A stretch of 64,000 nt of DNA from Luteimonas sp. BLCC-B24 (GTDB lineage: Bacteria; Pseudomonadota; Gammaproteobacteria; Xanthomonadales; Xanthomonadaceae), in the NCBI RefSeq assembly GCF_028550595.1, contig NZ_JAQQGN010000011.1:1-64000 (forward strand), read 5' to 3'. Under the pieces are notes generated by a model, which saw only the letters and a list, made by a program, of their open reading frames with translations, searched no databases and was not told the DNA's origin. Shown piece by piece: positions 7,711 through 17,128 of the stretch; position 1 is the stretch's first letter; every line of letters begins with the position of its first letter. A program made the position numbers and the translations under genes.

Positions 7711-8307
7711 ATGATGACAACATGCGAGTTGATGCAAATGACCGCAATGAGGGTCGCGACAATACATTCCGTCCCGCCGGAATCCTTGGATGTTCGTACG
7801 CTCTACGAGGTGTTCGGATGGGGCCGAGAGGCAATGGCGGAGTATCTGTATCACGGCGAGATCAATGCGGAGGCGCTCAGGCCGGATGGAACTGGGGATC
7901 TAAGCGTCGCGGAGTACGCCGCATCAGTCGAGGTGTCGTTCGAGCCTGATGTGATCGGGGTGAATCGTCAGAAGATCGATGGTGCTTCCACACTTGATTA
8001 CAGCCTTTCGCTGGTGGAGTTGGGTGATCTGACCGCGCAAGCGGCGTCTAAGCTGTTCGGACAACCGTACGGCGACGTTCTGCTGGAGTCAGGCAAGGAC
8101 TCGCTCATCACGCTGTGGGCAGATGCCACGTCCGGAGCGTGCTTCATCTCGGCAATTCAGATCCGTGGGGAGCGCAGCCAAGAGATTCGCGTTTTCGGCG
8201 CGGGGCCGAGGGTGACATTGGGCACATTGATTGGGCGAGCGGAATCGCTGCGGCAGCGCTATCGGGACATCCCGATGCATCGATTCTCGGGCGCAGTTCG
8301 CGAGTGA
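7711..8307 (+). CDS. Hypothetical protein
   Basis: I recognise no domain. The product (198 residues from 7711) is soluble and acidic, with alternating strand-like segments (DYSLSLVELGDLTAQAASKL; DSLITLWADATSGACFISAI). The start is uncertain: longer frames begin at 7642 (TTG) or 7654 (ATG) inside a dispersed repeat, and shorter ones at 7747. Base composition is somewhat lower in GC than neighbouring core genes, consistent with an accessory gene. It has no obvious operon partner. Confidence 0.55.
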   Translation: MMTTCELMQMTAMRVATIHSVPPESLDVRTLYEVFGWGREAMAEYLYHGEINAEALRPDGTGDLSVAEYAASVEVSFEPDVIGVNRQKIDGASTLDYSLSLVELGDLTAQAASKLFGQPYGDVLLESGKDSLITLWADATSGACFISAIQIRGERSQEIRVFGAGPRVTLGTLIGRAESLRQRYRDIPMHRFSGAVRE

Positions 8308-8607
8308 GAATAGCTGTGCCAGGCTTGCTTAGCTTCAGTTTTTTTCTGCTACCTCACCTCGTGGACACCTCACTACAAAGTGACGTCCGGACTGCAGCTA
8401 ACGATGCCTGGTTCACTGTTCGCGATCTTCGCGAGCGAGTGAGTGGCGCGCGCTGGGATCCGTGGTTTGCGAGTTCTACACTCGGATCGACTCGCGCCAC
8501 GCCAGCGTTGACTTGGGCGAACGGACGGGCAGTGGATTGGGGGCCGGGGCTGCCGCCTTGGGTGAATGGCGCGGTGAGACCGCCACTTGGAATCAGGGAC
8601 GAAACAG
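8308..8607. other. 300-base intergenic stretch with degenerate repeats
   Basis: No gene is visible. A poor match to the GTGCCAGG repeat begins at 8316 (GTGCCAGGCTTGCTT) and a better one lies at 8404-8424. The promoter of the following metallopeptidase-like gene is presumably here, but I cannot point to it. Confidence 0.5.
8404..8424 (+). repeat. GTGCCAGGTTCACT-type dispersed repeat
   Basis: ATGCCTGGTTCACTGTTCGC shares GGTTCACTGTTCGC exactly with the unit at 4061. It is followed by GATCTTCGCGAGCG, which contains a small CGCGA inverted element. Confidence 0.45.
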
Positions 8608-9627
8608 ATGCTCGGTTGGTTGTTCGGAACGAAACGCGTGGCTTCACAGGCGTCCAAACCGGCAGACGACGCGGACACGCGCATGTCTGTCGTGATGCAC
8701 TGGCGTGCCGATACGACGTTGCCGGTGCCGGACTGGCCGGCCATGGACGCGGCGATTCCGGACGACGCCGCCGATGCGTGGGTGCACGACTACTTCGACG
8801 CCGCGGCTCGTACCTGGCTGGATGCCTTGGCCGCGGCGTTGCCCGCCGATTACCGGCAGAGCGGCACCGCTGATTTCCTGCTGTTGTCGGCGCAACCGCC
8901 GCGCGAGGCAGCGCTGGTGCTGCGCAGTTGCACACAGGCACTGCGGGCCATCCGCGCCAGCCTCGGGCCGCTGGCCCATGATGGCGGCTACGGCCGCCAC
9001 GTGGTGCTGGTGTTCGCCAGTCAGGACGATTACTACGCCTACCTGTCCGAGTACGCGCGCGACGGCGAGGAGACGCCCATGTCGAGTGGCGTCTTCATCA
9101 ACGCCGGTTACGGCCACTTTGCCAGCTGGCACGACGGACTGGACGAACTCGAGGCGGTGGTGGTCCACGAACTTACGCATGCCTTGCTCGCGCATCTGCC
9201 GATGCCCGACTGGTTGCACGAGGGCTTCGCGGTGAACGTGGAACGCACGCTGCTGCCGCGGCTCGCTGATCCGCGGCTGGCGCTGTATCGCCCCGACGAG
9301 ATGGCCGCGCGGCACGCGGACTGGTGGAACGCAACGACGATCCAGGCGTTCTGGTCTGGCGCGGCGTTCCACACCGCGGGCGACGGCGTCGATCTGGCCT
9401 ACGACCTGGCGCGCGCGATCACGGTACTGGCCGCGCGCGAGGACGAAGCCGCCTTCCGCGCGTTCTCCGCCGCTGCCCATCGCAAGGACGCCGGCCGTGA
9501 CGCCGCGCTCGGCACGCTGGGCTATCCACTCGAGCGTCTGGTCGAGGCGGTGCTGGGCGAGGGCGACTGGGCGCCGATGCCGGGGCTGTGGAAAGCGCCC
9601 GAGCCGGTCGAGGTTGATCGCGAGTAG
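8608..9627 (+). CDS. Putative zinc metallopeptidase-like protein (HExxH)
   Basis: A 339-residue protein. Near the middle, HELTH (H187, E188, H191) is followed 14 residues later by LHEG (E205), the arrangement of gluzincin metallopeptidases of the peptidase-MA type. No signal peptide is visible, so a cytoplasmic protein is likely. The start at 8608 follows CAGGGACGAAACAG; an upstream in-frame start at 8587 is possible. The substrate is unknown, and a non-peptidase role for the fold cannot be excluded. It converges on the chromate transporter gene. Confidence 0.72.
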   Translation: MLGWLFGTKRVASQASKPADDADTRMSVVMHWRADTTLPVPDWPAMDAAIPDDAADAWVHDYFDAAARTWLDALAAALPADYRQSGTADFLLLSAQPPREAALVLRSCTQALRAIRASLGPLAHDGGYGRHVVLVFASQDDYYAYLSEYARDGEETPMSSGVFINAGYGHFASWHDGLDELEAVVVHELTHALLAHLPMPDWLHEGFAVNVERTLLPRLADPRLALYRPDEMAARHADWWNATTIQAFWSGAAFHTAGDGVDLAYDLARAITVLAAREDEAAFRAFSAAAHRKDAGRDAALGTLGYPLERLVEAVLGEGDWAPMPGLWKAPEPVEVDRE

Positions 9628-9660
9628 CAGGGTAGGGACAGCGGGTTCCCCGCCGATGTC

Positions 9661-9684
9661 AAAACAGGGTCAGGTTCACCCTCC
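9661..9684 (+). repeat. GGGTCAGGTTCAC hybrid dispersed repeat
   Basis: AAAACAGGGTCAGGTTCACC combines the AACAGGGGTCAG core of one repeat family with the AGGTTCAC core of the other. This suggests that both families derive from one element. It lies in the gap between two convergent genes. Confidence 0.45.
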
Positions 9685-9736
9685 GGCGCAGCCCGCGCTC
9701 GACTGCGGATGAGCGCGAGGAAAAGCGAAACACGCC

Positions 9737-11116
9737 CTACAGCCCGTAACGCACCGCCCAGTACGTCGCGCCCAGCACGGCCGAGCCAACCAGCACCCAG
9801 GCGATGCCCAGATGGAAGCGCACGGTGGCGATGACGGCGGCGGCTGCCAGCACCAGGGCGCCGGGCTCCAGCGTGGACCACACCGGGGCATCGATGCGCA
9901 GCGGGCCGGCCTCCCACACCAGCGTGCGACGGAAGATCGTGTGGACCGCGAACCAGACCGACAGGTTGAGGATCACGCCGACCACGGCGGCGGTGATCGA
10001 CGACAGCGCGGCGTGCAGGGCGGCGTTGCGGCGAAGCGCTTCCACATAGGGCGCGCCGACGAAGATGAAGAGAAAGCTCGGCAGGAAGATCACCCAGGTG
10101 GTCATCGCCGCGCCGAGCACCGCGGCCAGCCAGGGGTCGAGGCCGCCGGGGAAGCGGAAGGCCGCGAGAAACCCGACGAACTGCAGCACCATGACCAGGG
10201 GGCCGGGCGTGGTTTCGGCAAGCGCGAGGCCGTCGGCCATCTCGCCTGGCGTCAGCCAAGCGAAGTCCTCCACCGCGCGCTGCGCCACATACGCCAGCAC
10301 CGCATACGCCCCGCCGAAGGTGACCACGGCCGCCTGGCTGAAGAAGCGCCCCTCCTGCGCGAGCACGTGGTCCTTGCCGAGCAGCAGTGTGGCGAGCAGC
10401 ACCGGTGTGAACCACAGCGCGAGCAGGATGCCGGCGGTCGCACAGGCGCGCGGGAGCGATGGCTGCGTATGCGTGGCTTCGCCGCGCGCCAGCAGTCCGT
10501 CGACGACGTAGTGGCTGTCGTCGTGCGCGTTCTGCAGCGCGGCTTTCGGAATCAGCGACGGCGCCAGTCGCGAGGCGAGCCAGCCCACCAGCGCCGCCGC
10601 CGCGACCAGCAACGGGAACGGGACATTGAACGCGAAGATCGCCACGAACGACGCCGCCGCCAGGCCGACCAGGAAACGCGTCTTCAACGCCCGCCTGCCG
10701 ATGCGCAACACCGCCTCGACCACGATGGCCAGCACCGCGGCCTTGAGGCCGAAGAACAGCGCCTGCACCAGGGGCACGTCGCCGAACATCACGTAGAGGC
10801 CGCTCAACACGCCGAGCACGAGCGCGCCGGGCAATACGAACAGCACGCCGGCCACGATGCCGCCCCAGGTGCGGTGCATCAGCCAGCCGATGTAGACCGC
10901 CAGCTGCTGGGCCTCGGGGCCGGGCAGGAGCATGCAGTAGTTGAGCGCGTGCAGGAACCGCGATTCGCTGATCCAGCGGTGACGTTCGATCAGCTCCCGG
11001 TGCATCAGCGCGATCTGCCCCGCGGGCCCACCGAAGCCGAGCCACCCGATCCGCAGCCACACCCGGAACGCGGCGGCGAGGGGCACGACGGGGGCGGGCG
11101 GCGGCGTCGGGGTCAT
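9737..11116 (-). CDS. chrA: Chromate efflux transporter (CHR family, long form)
   Basis: A 459-residue, strongly hydrophobic protein built from two homologous halves, as in bidomain ChrA proteins. The first half carries the signature [11 protein letters not shown] (near residue 27) and [20 protein letters not shown]. The second begins near residue 250 with [11 protein letters not shown] and carries ETTPGPLVM. ChrA uses the proton motive force to export chromate from the cytoplasm. No chrB regulator is adjacent, so expression may be constitutive or controlled elsewhere. The start at 11116 is the first in-frame ATG before the conserved N-terminus. Confidence 0.93.
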   Translation of the reverse strand: MTPTPPPAPVVPLAAAFRVWLRIGWLGFGGPAGQIALMHRELIERHRWISESRFLHALNYCMLLPGPEAQQLAVYIGWLMHRTWGGIVAGVLFVLPGALVLGVLSGLYVMFGDVPLVQALFFGLKAAVLAIVVEAVLRIGRRALKTRFLVGLAAASFVAIFAFNVPFPLLVAAAALVGWLASRLAPSLIPKAALQNAHDDSHYVVDGLLARGEATHTQPSLPRACATAGILLALWFTPVLLATLLLGKDHVLAQEGRFFSQAAVVTFGGAYAVLAYVAQRAVEDFAWLTPGEMADGLALAETTPGPLVMVLQFVGFLAAFRFPGGLDPWLAAVLGAAMTTWVIFLPSFLFIFVGAPYVEALRRNAALHAALSSITAAVVGVILNLSVWFAVHTIFRRTLVWEAGPLRIDAPVWSTLEPGALVLAAAAVIATVRFHLGIAWVLVGSAVLGATYWAVRYGL

Positions 11117-11253
11117 GGCTCGGCTTCAGGCGCGGAGATGCGTCAGCTTAGGTCAGGTGCGGCGCGACCGCGGGCGCAGACGCTTCGGGCAACGCCAAGC
11201 CCGACCCGCCCGCTAAACTCGTCGCCTCGTTTCCGCATTCGAAAGGACCCACC

Positions 11254-11607
11254 ATGCCCTTCACCACCACCCCGTCCGGCCTGCAGTACGAGGACACCGT
11301 CGTCGGCACCGGCGCCGAGGCCAAGCCCGGCCGCAACGTCACCGTGCACTACACCGGCTGGCTGTACGAGAACGGCGTGCAGGGTGCGAAGTTCGATTCC
11401 AGCAAGGACCGCGACGAGCCCTTCATCTTCCCGCTCGGCGGCGGCATGGTCATCAAGGGCTGGGACGAGGGCGTGCAGGGCATGAAGGAAGGCGGCCAGC
11501 GCACGCTGATCATTCCCGCCGCCCTGGGCTACGGCGCAAGCGGCGCAGGTGGCGTGATTCCGCCGAATGCCACGCTGAAGTTCGACGTGGAACTGCTGGG
11601 CGCCTGA
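11254..11607 (+). CDS. FKBP-type peptidyl-prolyl cis-trans isomerase
   Basis: A 117-residue single-domain FKBP without a signal peptide, hence probably cytoplasmic. The family signatures are complete: VTVHYTGWL near residue 29, FDSS, then GGGMVIKGWDEGVQGMKEGG and AALGYGASGAGG. It accelerates prolyl bond isomerisation during protein folding. The start follows GAAAGGACCCACC, a good ribosome-binding site. It stands alone. Confidence 0.95.
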   Translation: MPFTTTPSGLQYEDTVVGTGAEAKPGRNVTVHYTGWLYENGVQGAKFDSSKDRDEPFIFPLGGGMVIKGWDEGVQGMKEGGQRTLIIPAALGYGASGAGGVIPPNATLKFDVELLGA

Positions 11608-11803
11608 GGTCGCAGGCGCGCGCGGGAGCTTCGGCACCCGCGCCGCGTCTTCGCGCAGCTCGAGCGCCGTGGGGCGCTGCGACGGGGCGTGCCAGAACTG
11701 CGGTGGCGCAGGCGGCGCCGGTCGCGCGCGGCGATGACGCCTGTGCCATACGCCCGCGGCATTGCGGACAATCGGCCTACCGTCGCCTGAGCGCTGGATA
11801 TCG

Positions 11804-12817
11804 ATGTCGCGTGTTCGATTGCCGCCCCTGTCGCCGCATCGACGGCTGCTCTTTCCGCTCTGGTTGTGCGTGGCCGGCGTCACGCTGCTGACGCTGTTCC
11901 ACACCTACAGCAGCCTGCCGTTCCTGGCGGCGCACTGGTACTACCCGGCCACGATGGTGGTGGGCGCCTTCGTGGCCGGCGCCACGCCGGAGGGCGGGGG
12001 CGCGGTGGCCTTCCCGGTGCTCAACATCTTCCTGAGCGTGGACCGCGTGCTGGCGCGCGATTGCAGCCTGATGGTGCAGTCCATCGGCATGACCAGCGCC
12101 AGTCTGCTGATCCTCTCGCGCAAGGACTCGCGCCTAGCCGATTTCCGGCCGCTGCTGTGGTGGGTGCCGGTGGCGTTTCTCGGCTTCATCCTCGGCATGG
12201 CGACGCTGCAGGGCGTGCGTGTGCCGGTGATCCAGGCGCTGTTCCTGAGCCTGATCGCCGCGTTCGCGCTGGTATATCTGCGCAGCCCGCACCGCGGTTA
12301 CGCCGGCGCGGTGGCCGGTGCGAAACCGCGGGATCATGCGGTCACGGTCGTGGTGCTGCTGCTGGGCGGCCTGTGCGCCAGCCTGTTCGGCACCGGCGCC
12401 GACATCCTGCTGTACACGCTGCTGGTCACGCGGTTCGCGCTGAAGGAAAAGCGCGCCACCGAGATGAGCATCATGCTGATGGCGAGCCTGAGCGTGCTCG
12501 GCTACGCCTGGCGCGGGCTGGTGCAGGGCGAGCTCACCGCGTTCCAGGTGCAGACCTGGCTGTGCGCCGCCCCTGTCGTGCTGCTGATGGCGCCGCTGGG
12601 CAGTGCGGTGCTGCGCCGCATTCCCCACGAATGGATGCTCCGCGGCATCGTGGTGCTCAATCTGGGCCAGCTTGCGTACTTCAACCTCGTGCGCCCCACG
12701 TGGGAGAAGACGCTGTGGTCGTTCGGCTTCACCGTCGTATTGCTGCTGGTGTTCGCCAAGGTGATGGGCATGGTGGGCGCACATCGCCGGCGGCAGGCGG
12801 CGATGTCACTGCCATGA
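11804..12817 (+). CDS. TSUP-family (TauE/SafE, DUF81) membrane permease
   Basis: About nine hydrophobic segments run through this 337-residue protein. The first repeat carries VGAFVAGATPEGGGAVAFPV (near residues 50-70) and the second GGLCASLFGTGADILLYTLL, matching the two glycine-rich signatures of the TSUP permeases. Members export sulfite or small organosulfur compounds or take up sulfur compounds; the substrate cannot be read from sequence. The ATG at 11804 is preferred over an upstream in-frame TTG at 11762. Confidence 0.85.
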   Translation: MSRVRLPPLSPHRRLLFPLWLCVAGVTLLTLFHTYSSLPFLAAHWYYPATMVVGAFVAGATPEGGGAVAFPVLNIFLSVDRVLARDCSLMVQSIGMTSASLLILSRKDSRLADFRPLLWWVPVAFLGFILGMATLQGVRVPVIQALFLSLIAAFALVYLRSPHRGYAGAVAGAKPRDHAVTVVVLLLGGLCASLFGTGADILLYTLLVTRFALKEKRATEMSIMLMASLSVLGYAWRGLVQGELTAFQVQTWLCAAPVVLLMAPLGSAVLRRIPHEWMLRGIVVLNLGQLAYFNLVRPTWEKTLWSFGFTVVLLLVFAKVMGMVGAHRRRQAAMSLP

Positions 12818-12908
12818 CGCTGGTTGACGCGCCCCTGTGCCCGCAGGACGGGGCACACACGCGTGGCGAGCGTCTAAGCTGCGGGTTCTCACCGGAGATG
12901 GATCTGCC

Positions 12909-13514
12909 ATGAGCGACGCCGTTACGCCCCGTCCACCGGCGCCACGCTGGAAGCGTCGGCGTGTCGACGTGCTGATGCAGGTGTCGCTGGTGATCTTCGG
13001 CGCGTTGCTGGCCTTCGGCTTCGGCCAATGGAAGGATCAACGCAACGAGGACGCGCGGGCGCGTGTGGCCCTGGACAGCATCCGCGCGGAAGTACGGGCC
13101 AACCGCGACGAGGTGGAACGTGCGCGCGGCTACCACGAGGCGCTCGCGGCACGTTTCGAACAGCTGCAGCAGCGCGGCGCCGCGCAGCCGGCCTGGGCGG
13201 ACTTTCCGCAAGGACTGCTGTCTCCCGCGCGCGTGGTATCCACCGCGTGGCAATCCGCGATGACCACCGGCGCCGCGGCGCGATGGTCTTACGACGAACT
13301 GCTGGCGCTTTCGAGCATCTACGAGGCCCAGGCCTCGTACGCACGCCTCAGCGATGCACTGCTGGCCTCGACCTATCAGGACCTGATGCGCGGCGGGCCG
13401 GACAATCTGCTCGACAACTACGCCAACTTCGCCCCCGTGCAGCGCGATTTCGCAGGCAAGGAGGCCGAGCTGGTGACTGCCTACGACCGGGTGCTGGGCG
13501 CGATCGAGAACTGA
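12909..13514 (+). CDS. Single-pass membrane protein of unknown function
   Basis: 201 residues. A basic N-terminus (WKRRRVDV) is followed by one membrane segment at about 23-42 and then a charged, helical, coiled-coil-like region (NEDARARVALDSIRAEVRANRDEVERAR). The rest is probably periplasmic and helical. No family name can be supported. The start at 12909 follows GGAGATGGATCTGCC. It is separate from the TSUP gene by about 90 bases. Confidence 0.7.
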   Translation: MSDAVTPRPPAPRWKRRRVDVLMQVSLVIFGALLAFGFGQWKDQRNEDARARVALDSIRAEVRANRDEVERARGYHEALAARFEQLQQRGAAQPAWADFPQGLLSPARVVSTAWQSAMTTGAAARWSYDELLALSSIYEAQASYARLSDALLASTYQDLMRGGPDNLLDNYANFAPVQRDFAGKEAELVTAYDRVLGAIEN

Positions 13515-13787
13515 CCGCACGCGCCGCGGACTTCCCTCGGGCGGAACGCATCGGCACCGGCGCACCACACGATTTGCCTGTGCCGGACGATCTCCTGGAA
13601 CGGTTGGCTGCACGGCGTGACGGGGTCATCGCGTGCGCGCAGGGCCATTGCCGCTCGTGTCCTCACGTCACATCGCGTTCTCATCGATGAACCGCGACAC
13701 GTATTCACCTGCAGCACGCATGTCTGTCACGCGGCGTGGGCATGGGCCACGCGACACTCGCGCCACACCCAGCCGTTGGAGACTTCC

Positions 13788-14225
13788 ATGATCTCGAATA
13801 CCAAGCGCATCCCGCTCGCCATCGCCATGACCTCGGTGCTCGCGTTCGCCGTGGGCTGCTCGAACGATCGCACCGCAGACGACCGCGCGGGCATGCAGCC
13901 GAACGATCCCGCCGTGACCGCGCCGCCGGTCGCCACCACCGATACGACGCCGGCCAACGACATGGGCCGCACCGACACGATGGACGGTCCGGATTCCGAG
14001 CAGCCGGGCACCGATACCTGGATCACCACCAAGGTGAAGTCGTCGCTGCTGGCGGACTCCGATGTTTCGGGCCTCGACATCGAGGTGGAAACCGTCAACG
14101 GTGTGGTGACGCTGTCGGGTCAGGTCGAGCAGCAGATGCAGATCGACGAAGCCACGCGTATCGCGCGTGAGATCGAGGGCGTGACCGACGTGCGCACCAC
14201 CGCGCTGACCGTCGGCGCCAACTGA
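13788..14225 (+). CDS. BON-domain lipoprotein
   Basis: 145 residues. A lipoprotein-type signal ends in the lipobox AVGC (Cys near residue 24), so the mature protein is likely lipid-anchored in the envelope. A Thr/Asp/Pro-rich linker is followed by a BON domain at about 75-143 (WITTKVKSSLLADSDVSG, VVTLSGQV, AREIEGVTDV). BON domains bind membranes or help envelope integrity, as in OsmY. The start at 13788 directly precedes the signal peptide. An intrinsic terminator follows at 14278. Confidence 0.88.
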   Translation: MISNTKRIPLAIAMTSVLAFAVGCSNDRTADDRAGMQPNDPAVTAPPVATTDTTPANDMGRTDTMDGPDSEQPGTDTWITTKVKSSLLADSDVSGLDIEVETVNGVVTLSGQVEQQMQIDEATRIAREIEGVTDVRTTALTVGAN

Positions 14226-14277
14226 TCCGGACGCTGCGCGTGCCGGCATTGCCGGCACGAACGGCTTCGTTGTCTCG

Positions 14278-14312
14278 ATGCCGCGCACCCTTCGGGGGGC
14301 GCGGCATTGTTT
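14278..14312 (+). terminator. Intrinsic terminator after the BON lipoprotein
   Basis: ATGCCGCGC (14278-14286) pairs with GCGCGGCAT (14299-14307) around a loop containing CCCTTCGGGG, followed by TGTTT. Confidence 0.7.
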
Positions 14313-14510
14313 CGTGGGTCATCGCGATCGTGACAATCTGCGTCGCGCGGCATCAGCGCGCAGAAGACGTCGGCATCCGCTGATACATTCCGCGGCAGGC
14401 GGCCCGCCAGGCGCCTGCGCATAGGACCCACGCCGTCGCCACGCGCTCCGGTCGGTTCCGGCGGCTCGGCGCTTCACGCCGCGCCCGGGCATTGCGCGGC
14501 TGCCGCGCGA

Positions 14511-15368
14511 TCAGGCGGGCCGGTCGACCAGCAGCACGAAGGTGCCGAGTTGCGAATCCAGAGCGATGGCGAGGCTGCGCGTGCGGTCGGCGGCCAGCGT
14601 CGTCGCCGGCACCGACATGTCCGGCGGCAGGGCCCGGTAGGCGACATCGTCGTCGGCGATGACGTCGCGCACCAGATAGCCCATCAGCACGTTGACCATC
14701 TCGCCCAGCGCATCGAGTGCGAGCGCGTCGTCGCACAGGTCGGCGGTGATGCCGAGCAGGGCGCAGGCGAGCGCGCGCGCGCCCGCCAGATCGGTGGCCA
14801 GCCCGATGCCGAACGGCCGGTCGCCTTCGATGCGCACGTGCGCCACGCACGGCCGGTCGGCCAGCGCATCGGGCGTCAGCACCTCGGCCGGCAGGCACTG
14901 GCTGCCGAGCATGCGCGGGAACATCCGTGCGCACAGATCGATCGCGTGTCCGGCGAGCTCGCCCACCGGATGCTCGGCGACCACGCTTTCCAGCGCGTGC
15001 CGCGCCCGCTCCTGGTCGGCGCGATGCAATGCGATTTCGGCGTCCAGCCGACGCGCATCGAGCACGCCCTGTTCGACGAGCACCTGGCCGATCATCTTGC
15101 GGCCGGCCTTCTGCGCCTCGAGCAGGGCGTCGAGACGATCCTGGTCGAGCGCGCCCATTTCCAGTGCGATGTCGCCGAAGCGGCGGTCCTCGACACGCTG
15201 GCGTTGCTGGATGCGACGCGCCTGGGCGGCGTCGAGCCAGCCCTTGCGCACCGCCAGCTCGCCGAGCAGCGGATTGGACGCGCGCTGCGCCTCGATGGCG
15301 GCCAGGAGTTGAGGTGCGGTGATCACGCCGCGTTCCAGAAGGAACTGGCCGAGGAATTTTGCTGCCAT
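14511..15368 (-). CDS. CheX-like chemotaxis phosphatase domain protein
   Basis: 285 residues with two parts. The N-terminal region (1-110) is built of repeated GxxLLExGxI-type units (FLGQFLLERGVITAPQLLAA; FGDIALEMGALDQDRLDALL; IGQVLVEQGVLD), like the N-terminal domains of GspE/MshE ATPases. The C-terminal region (about 125-285) resembles CheX, with the helix ALDALGEMVNVLMGYL matching its E-x-x-N catalytic helix. It lies directly downstream of a CheY-like regulator and may dephosphorylate it. The partner system and output are unknown. Confidence 0.75.
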   Translation of the reverse strand: MAAKFLGQFLLERGVITAPQLLAAIEAQRASNPLLGELAVRKGWLDAAQARRIQQRQRVEDRRFGDIALEMGALDQDRLDALLEAQKAGRKMIGQVLVEQGVLDARRLDAEIALHRADQERARHALESVVAEHPVGELAGHAIDLCARMFPRMLGSQCLPAEVLTPDALADRPCVAHVRIEGDRPFGIGLATDLAGARALACALLGITADLCDDALALDALGEMVNVLMGYLVRDVIADDDVAYRALPPDMSVPATTLAADRTRSLAIALDSQLGTFVLLVDRPA

Positions 15369-15407
15369 CGTGTGCCCTTTAAGCGGAGAGGTGGGAAGCG
15401 GCGTCGC

Positions 15408-15776
15408 TCAGGCGAGCGCTTCGTGGAGCACGCGGTCCATCACCTCGGGGTCGATGGGCTTCTGCAGGTAGGAACGTGCACCGATGCGCAGGCAGGCCTC
15501 GATGTCGCTCTGTGCGCCGAGTGAGCTCAGGATCACCACGCGCGCCTGCGGATCGAGTTCGAGGATGCGGGCCAGCGCCTTCTTGCCGTCGCACTCCGGC
15601 ATCACCAGGTCCAGCAGCACGAGATCCGGGCGCAGGGCCTGGAACTGCCGCACGGCCTCGAAGCCGTTGCCGGCCTCGCCGACGACATCGAACCCGGCCT
15701 CGCCCAGTTGCCCGGTGGCGAGCATGCGCAGGGCGCGCGAATCGTCGCACAGCAATACCGTCGGTCGTGCCGTCAT
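15408..15776 (-). CDS. CheY-like single-domain response regulator
   Basis: 122 residues, one receiver domain only. The acidic pocket is D11/D12, the phospho-acceptor is Asp56 in VLLDLVMP, the switch Ser/Thr lies in VVILSSL and the conserved Lys in YLQKPID. There is no output domain, so it signals by protein contact. The gene is 39 bases upstream of the CheX-like gene on the same strand. The start at 15776 is the ATG nearest the domain; a longer frame reaching 16241 is non-coding. Confidence 0.92.
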   Translation of the reverse strand: MTARPTVLLCDDSRALRMLATGQLGEAGFDVVGEAGNGFEAVRQFQALRPDLVLLDLVMPECDGKKALARILELDPQARVVILSSLGAQSDIEACLRIGARSYLQKPIDPEVMDRVLHEALA

Positions 15777-15965
15777 GGAGATCCCCGGTCGAAACGTGAT
15801 GCCCGAAGGCGGTCTTGCTCCATCGGCCGCGCGGCGGAGAACTTGAGGGCGCCCGCGCCGGCCGGTCCCCGGTCCCCGGGTCAGCGGCCCGGCGCCGTGC
15901 ATCGGGCCGCGTTGCAGGCGCGACACGCGCCTATACTGGCGCTCTTCTCCAAGGTGACGCCCCTG

Positions 15966-16211
15966 ATGGATCCCATCCCTTTGGAGGATCTGGCCCTGCT
16001 CGACGTGCTGCAGCAGATCGGTCAGAGCAGCGGGTCGGTGCAGGTCGAGGCCGAGATCAAGCGGCGTCTGATCGAAAGCGCCCTGATCGAGGACGACGAG
16101 GACGGCGTGCGGCTGACCCATGCCGGCATCGCGCTGTGCAAGTCCCTGCAGCACCGGGTGGCCGCGGACAAGCTGGCCAGCAAACTGCTGGAAAAGCGCG
16201 ACGGCGCCTGA
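15966..16211 (+). CDS. Hypothetical small protein
   Basis: An 81-residue, soluble, helical protein (PLEDLALLDVLQQIGQSSGS; EAEIKRRLIESALIE) with a winged-helix-like rhythm, but no family can be named. A promoter-like TATACT lies about 33 bases upstream (near 15932). It is divergent from the CheY-like gene. The ATG at 15966 matches the start of coding character; longer in-frame extensions upstream lie in the divergent promoter gap. Confidence 0.6.
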   Translation: MDPIPLEDLALLDVLQQIGQSSGSVQVEAEIKRRLIESALIEDDEDGVRLTHAGIALCKSLQHRVAADKLASKLLEKRDGA

Positions 16212-16366
16212 GCCGCAAGGGGCGCGCCCGGCACGCGGCAACCGCGCCGGTCGAGTGCCGACGATCGACGAGGGCCCGGTCCGCGATGCGCGCTGCGGCG
16301 CATGGCGTCAGCCACCGCGGGTATGCTGCGGTGACCTCACCTGCACGGATTGCGTGGGAGCCGCCG

Positions 16367-17113
16367 ATGCGTCGTTCGATGATCGCCCTGTCCCTGCTCG
16401 TCACCCTGGCGGTCGGTGCGCTGTCCGGCTATTGGCTCGGTGTACGCAGCGAGCGTGCGCGCGAGGCAGGGCCGCACGTGACCCATGCGGCCACGCCGCA
16501 GGCCGGCGTGGCGGAGTCGGGTACTTATGCGAATGCCGGTCCCGCGCGTGCCTCATCCGACGCGCCACCGACTGCCGCCATGGCGGGTGATGGCGGGTTG
16601 GGCACCGATGCATCCCTCGCAGCGCCGCGTCTTTCCGGCGATCTGCAACCACCTTCGGTCGCAGCGTCGGCACGCGGCCCCGCCATCGCAGGGCCGAGGC
16701 CGCTCTCCGCCGCCGGCGAGCGCCGCATCGCGGACGCGATCGCCGGGATGCGGCTGAACAACACCGATTTCGACGAACGGCAGACGCTGCTCGCGCACGA
16801 TGCGCGCGAGGCGGTCTCGGCGGACGCGGCCGAGGGGCAGCTCGCGGCGTTTCTCCACGCATACGGTGCGGGCTACACCGGACTGGAACTCGCAGCGCCG
16901 CGATGCAGCGATACGGTCTGCACGATCACCGCGACCGCGTTGCCGGGCCTCGGCACCGACGCGCCGAATGCCAACGCGCAGGCCCTGTTCGCGCGGCTGA
17001 TGTCGGACCCGCGCTTCCAGGCCGGGTTCTCCGATCCGGCGATGATGGTGACCAGTCGGGACGGCGCGGTGGTCTACGTGACGACGTTCCTGCGCACGCC
17101 GCGTGGCGGCTAG
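16367..17113 (+). CDS. Membrane-anchored hypothetical protein
   Basis: 248 residues. The N-terminal segment (residues 5-26, ALSLLVTLAVGALSGYWLGV) is a signal anchor. A long Ala/Pro/Gly-rich, probably disordered linker to about residue 125 is followed by a compact C-terminal domain with two cysteines (CSDTVC near 185) that may form a disulfide. The domain is likely periplasmic. No function is assigned. The start follows GTGGGAGCCGCCG. Confidence 0.65.
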   Translation: MRRSMIALSLLVTLAVGALSGYWLGVRSERAREAGPHVTHAATPQAGVAESGTYANAGPARASSDAPPTAAMAGDGGLGTDASLAAPRLSGDLQPPSVAASARGPAIAGPRPLSAAGERRIADAIAGMRLNNTDFDERQTLLAHDAREAVSADAAEGQLAAFLHAYGAGYTGLELAAPRCSDTVCTITATALPGLGTDAPNANAQALFARLMSDPRFQAGFSDPAMMVTSRDGAVVYVTTFLRTPRGG

Positions 17114-17128
17114 GCACGTGCGCAGGGC

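Noticed and set aside
9812..11485. 557-codon plus-strand frame opposite chrA
   Set aside because: It encodes an unnatural His/Arg/Glu-rich sequence and is antisense to a clear membrane transporter.
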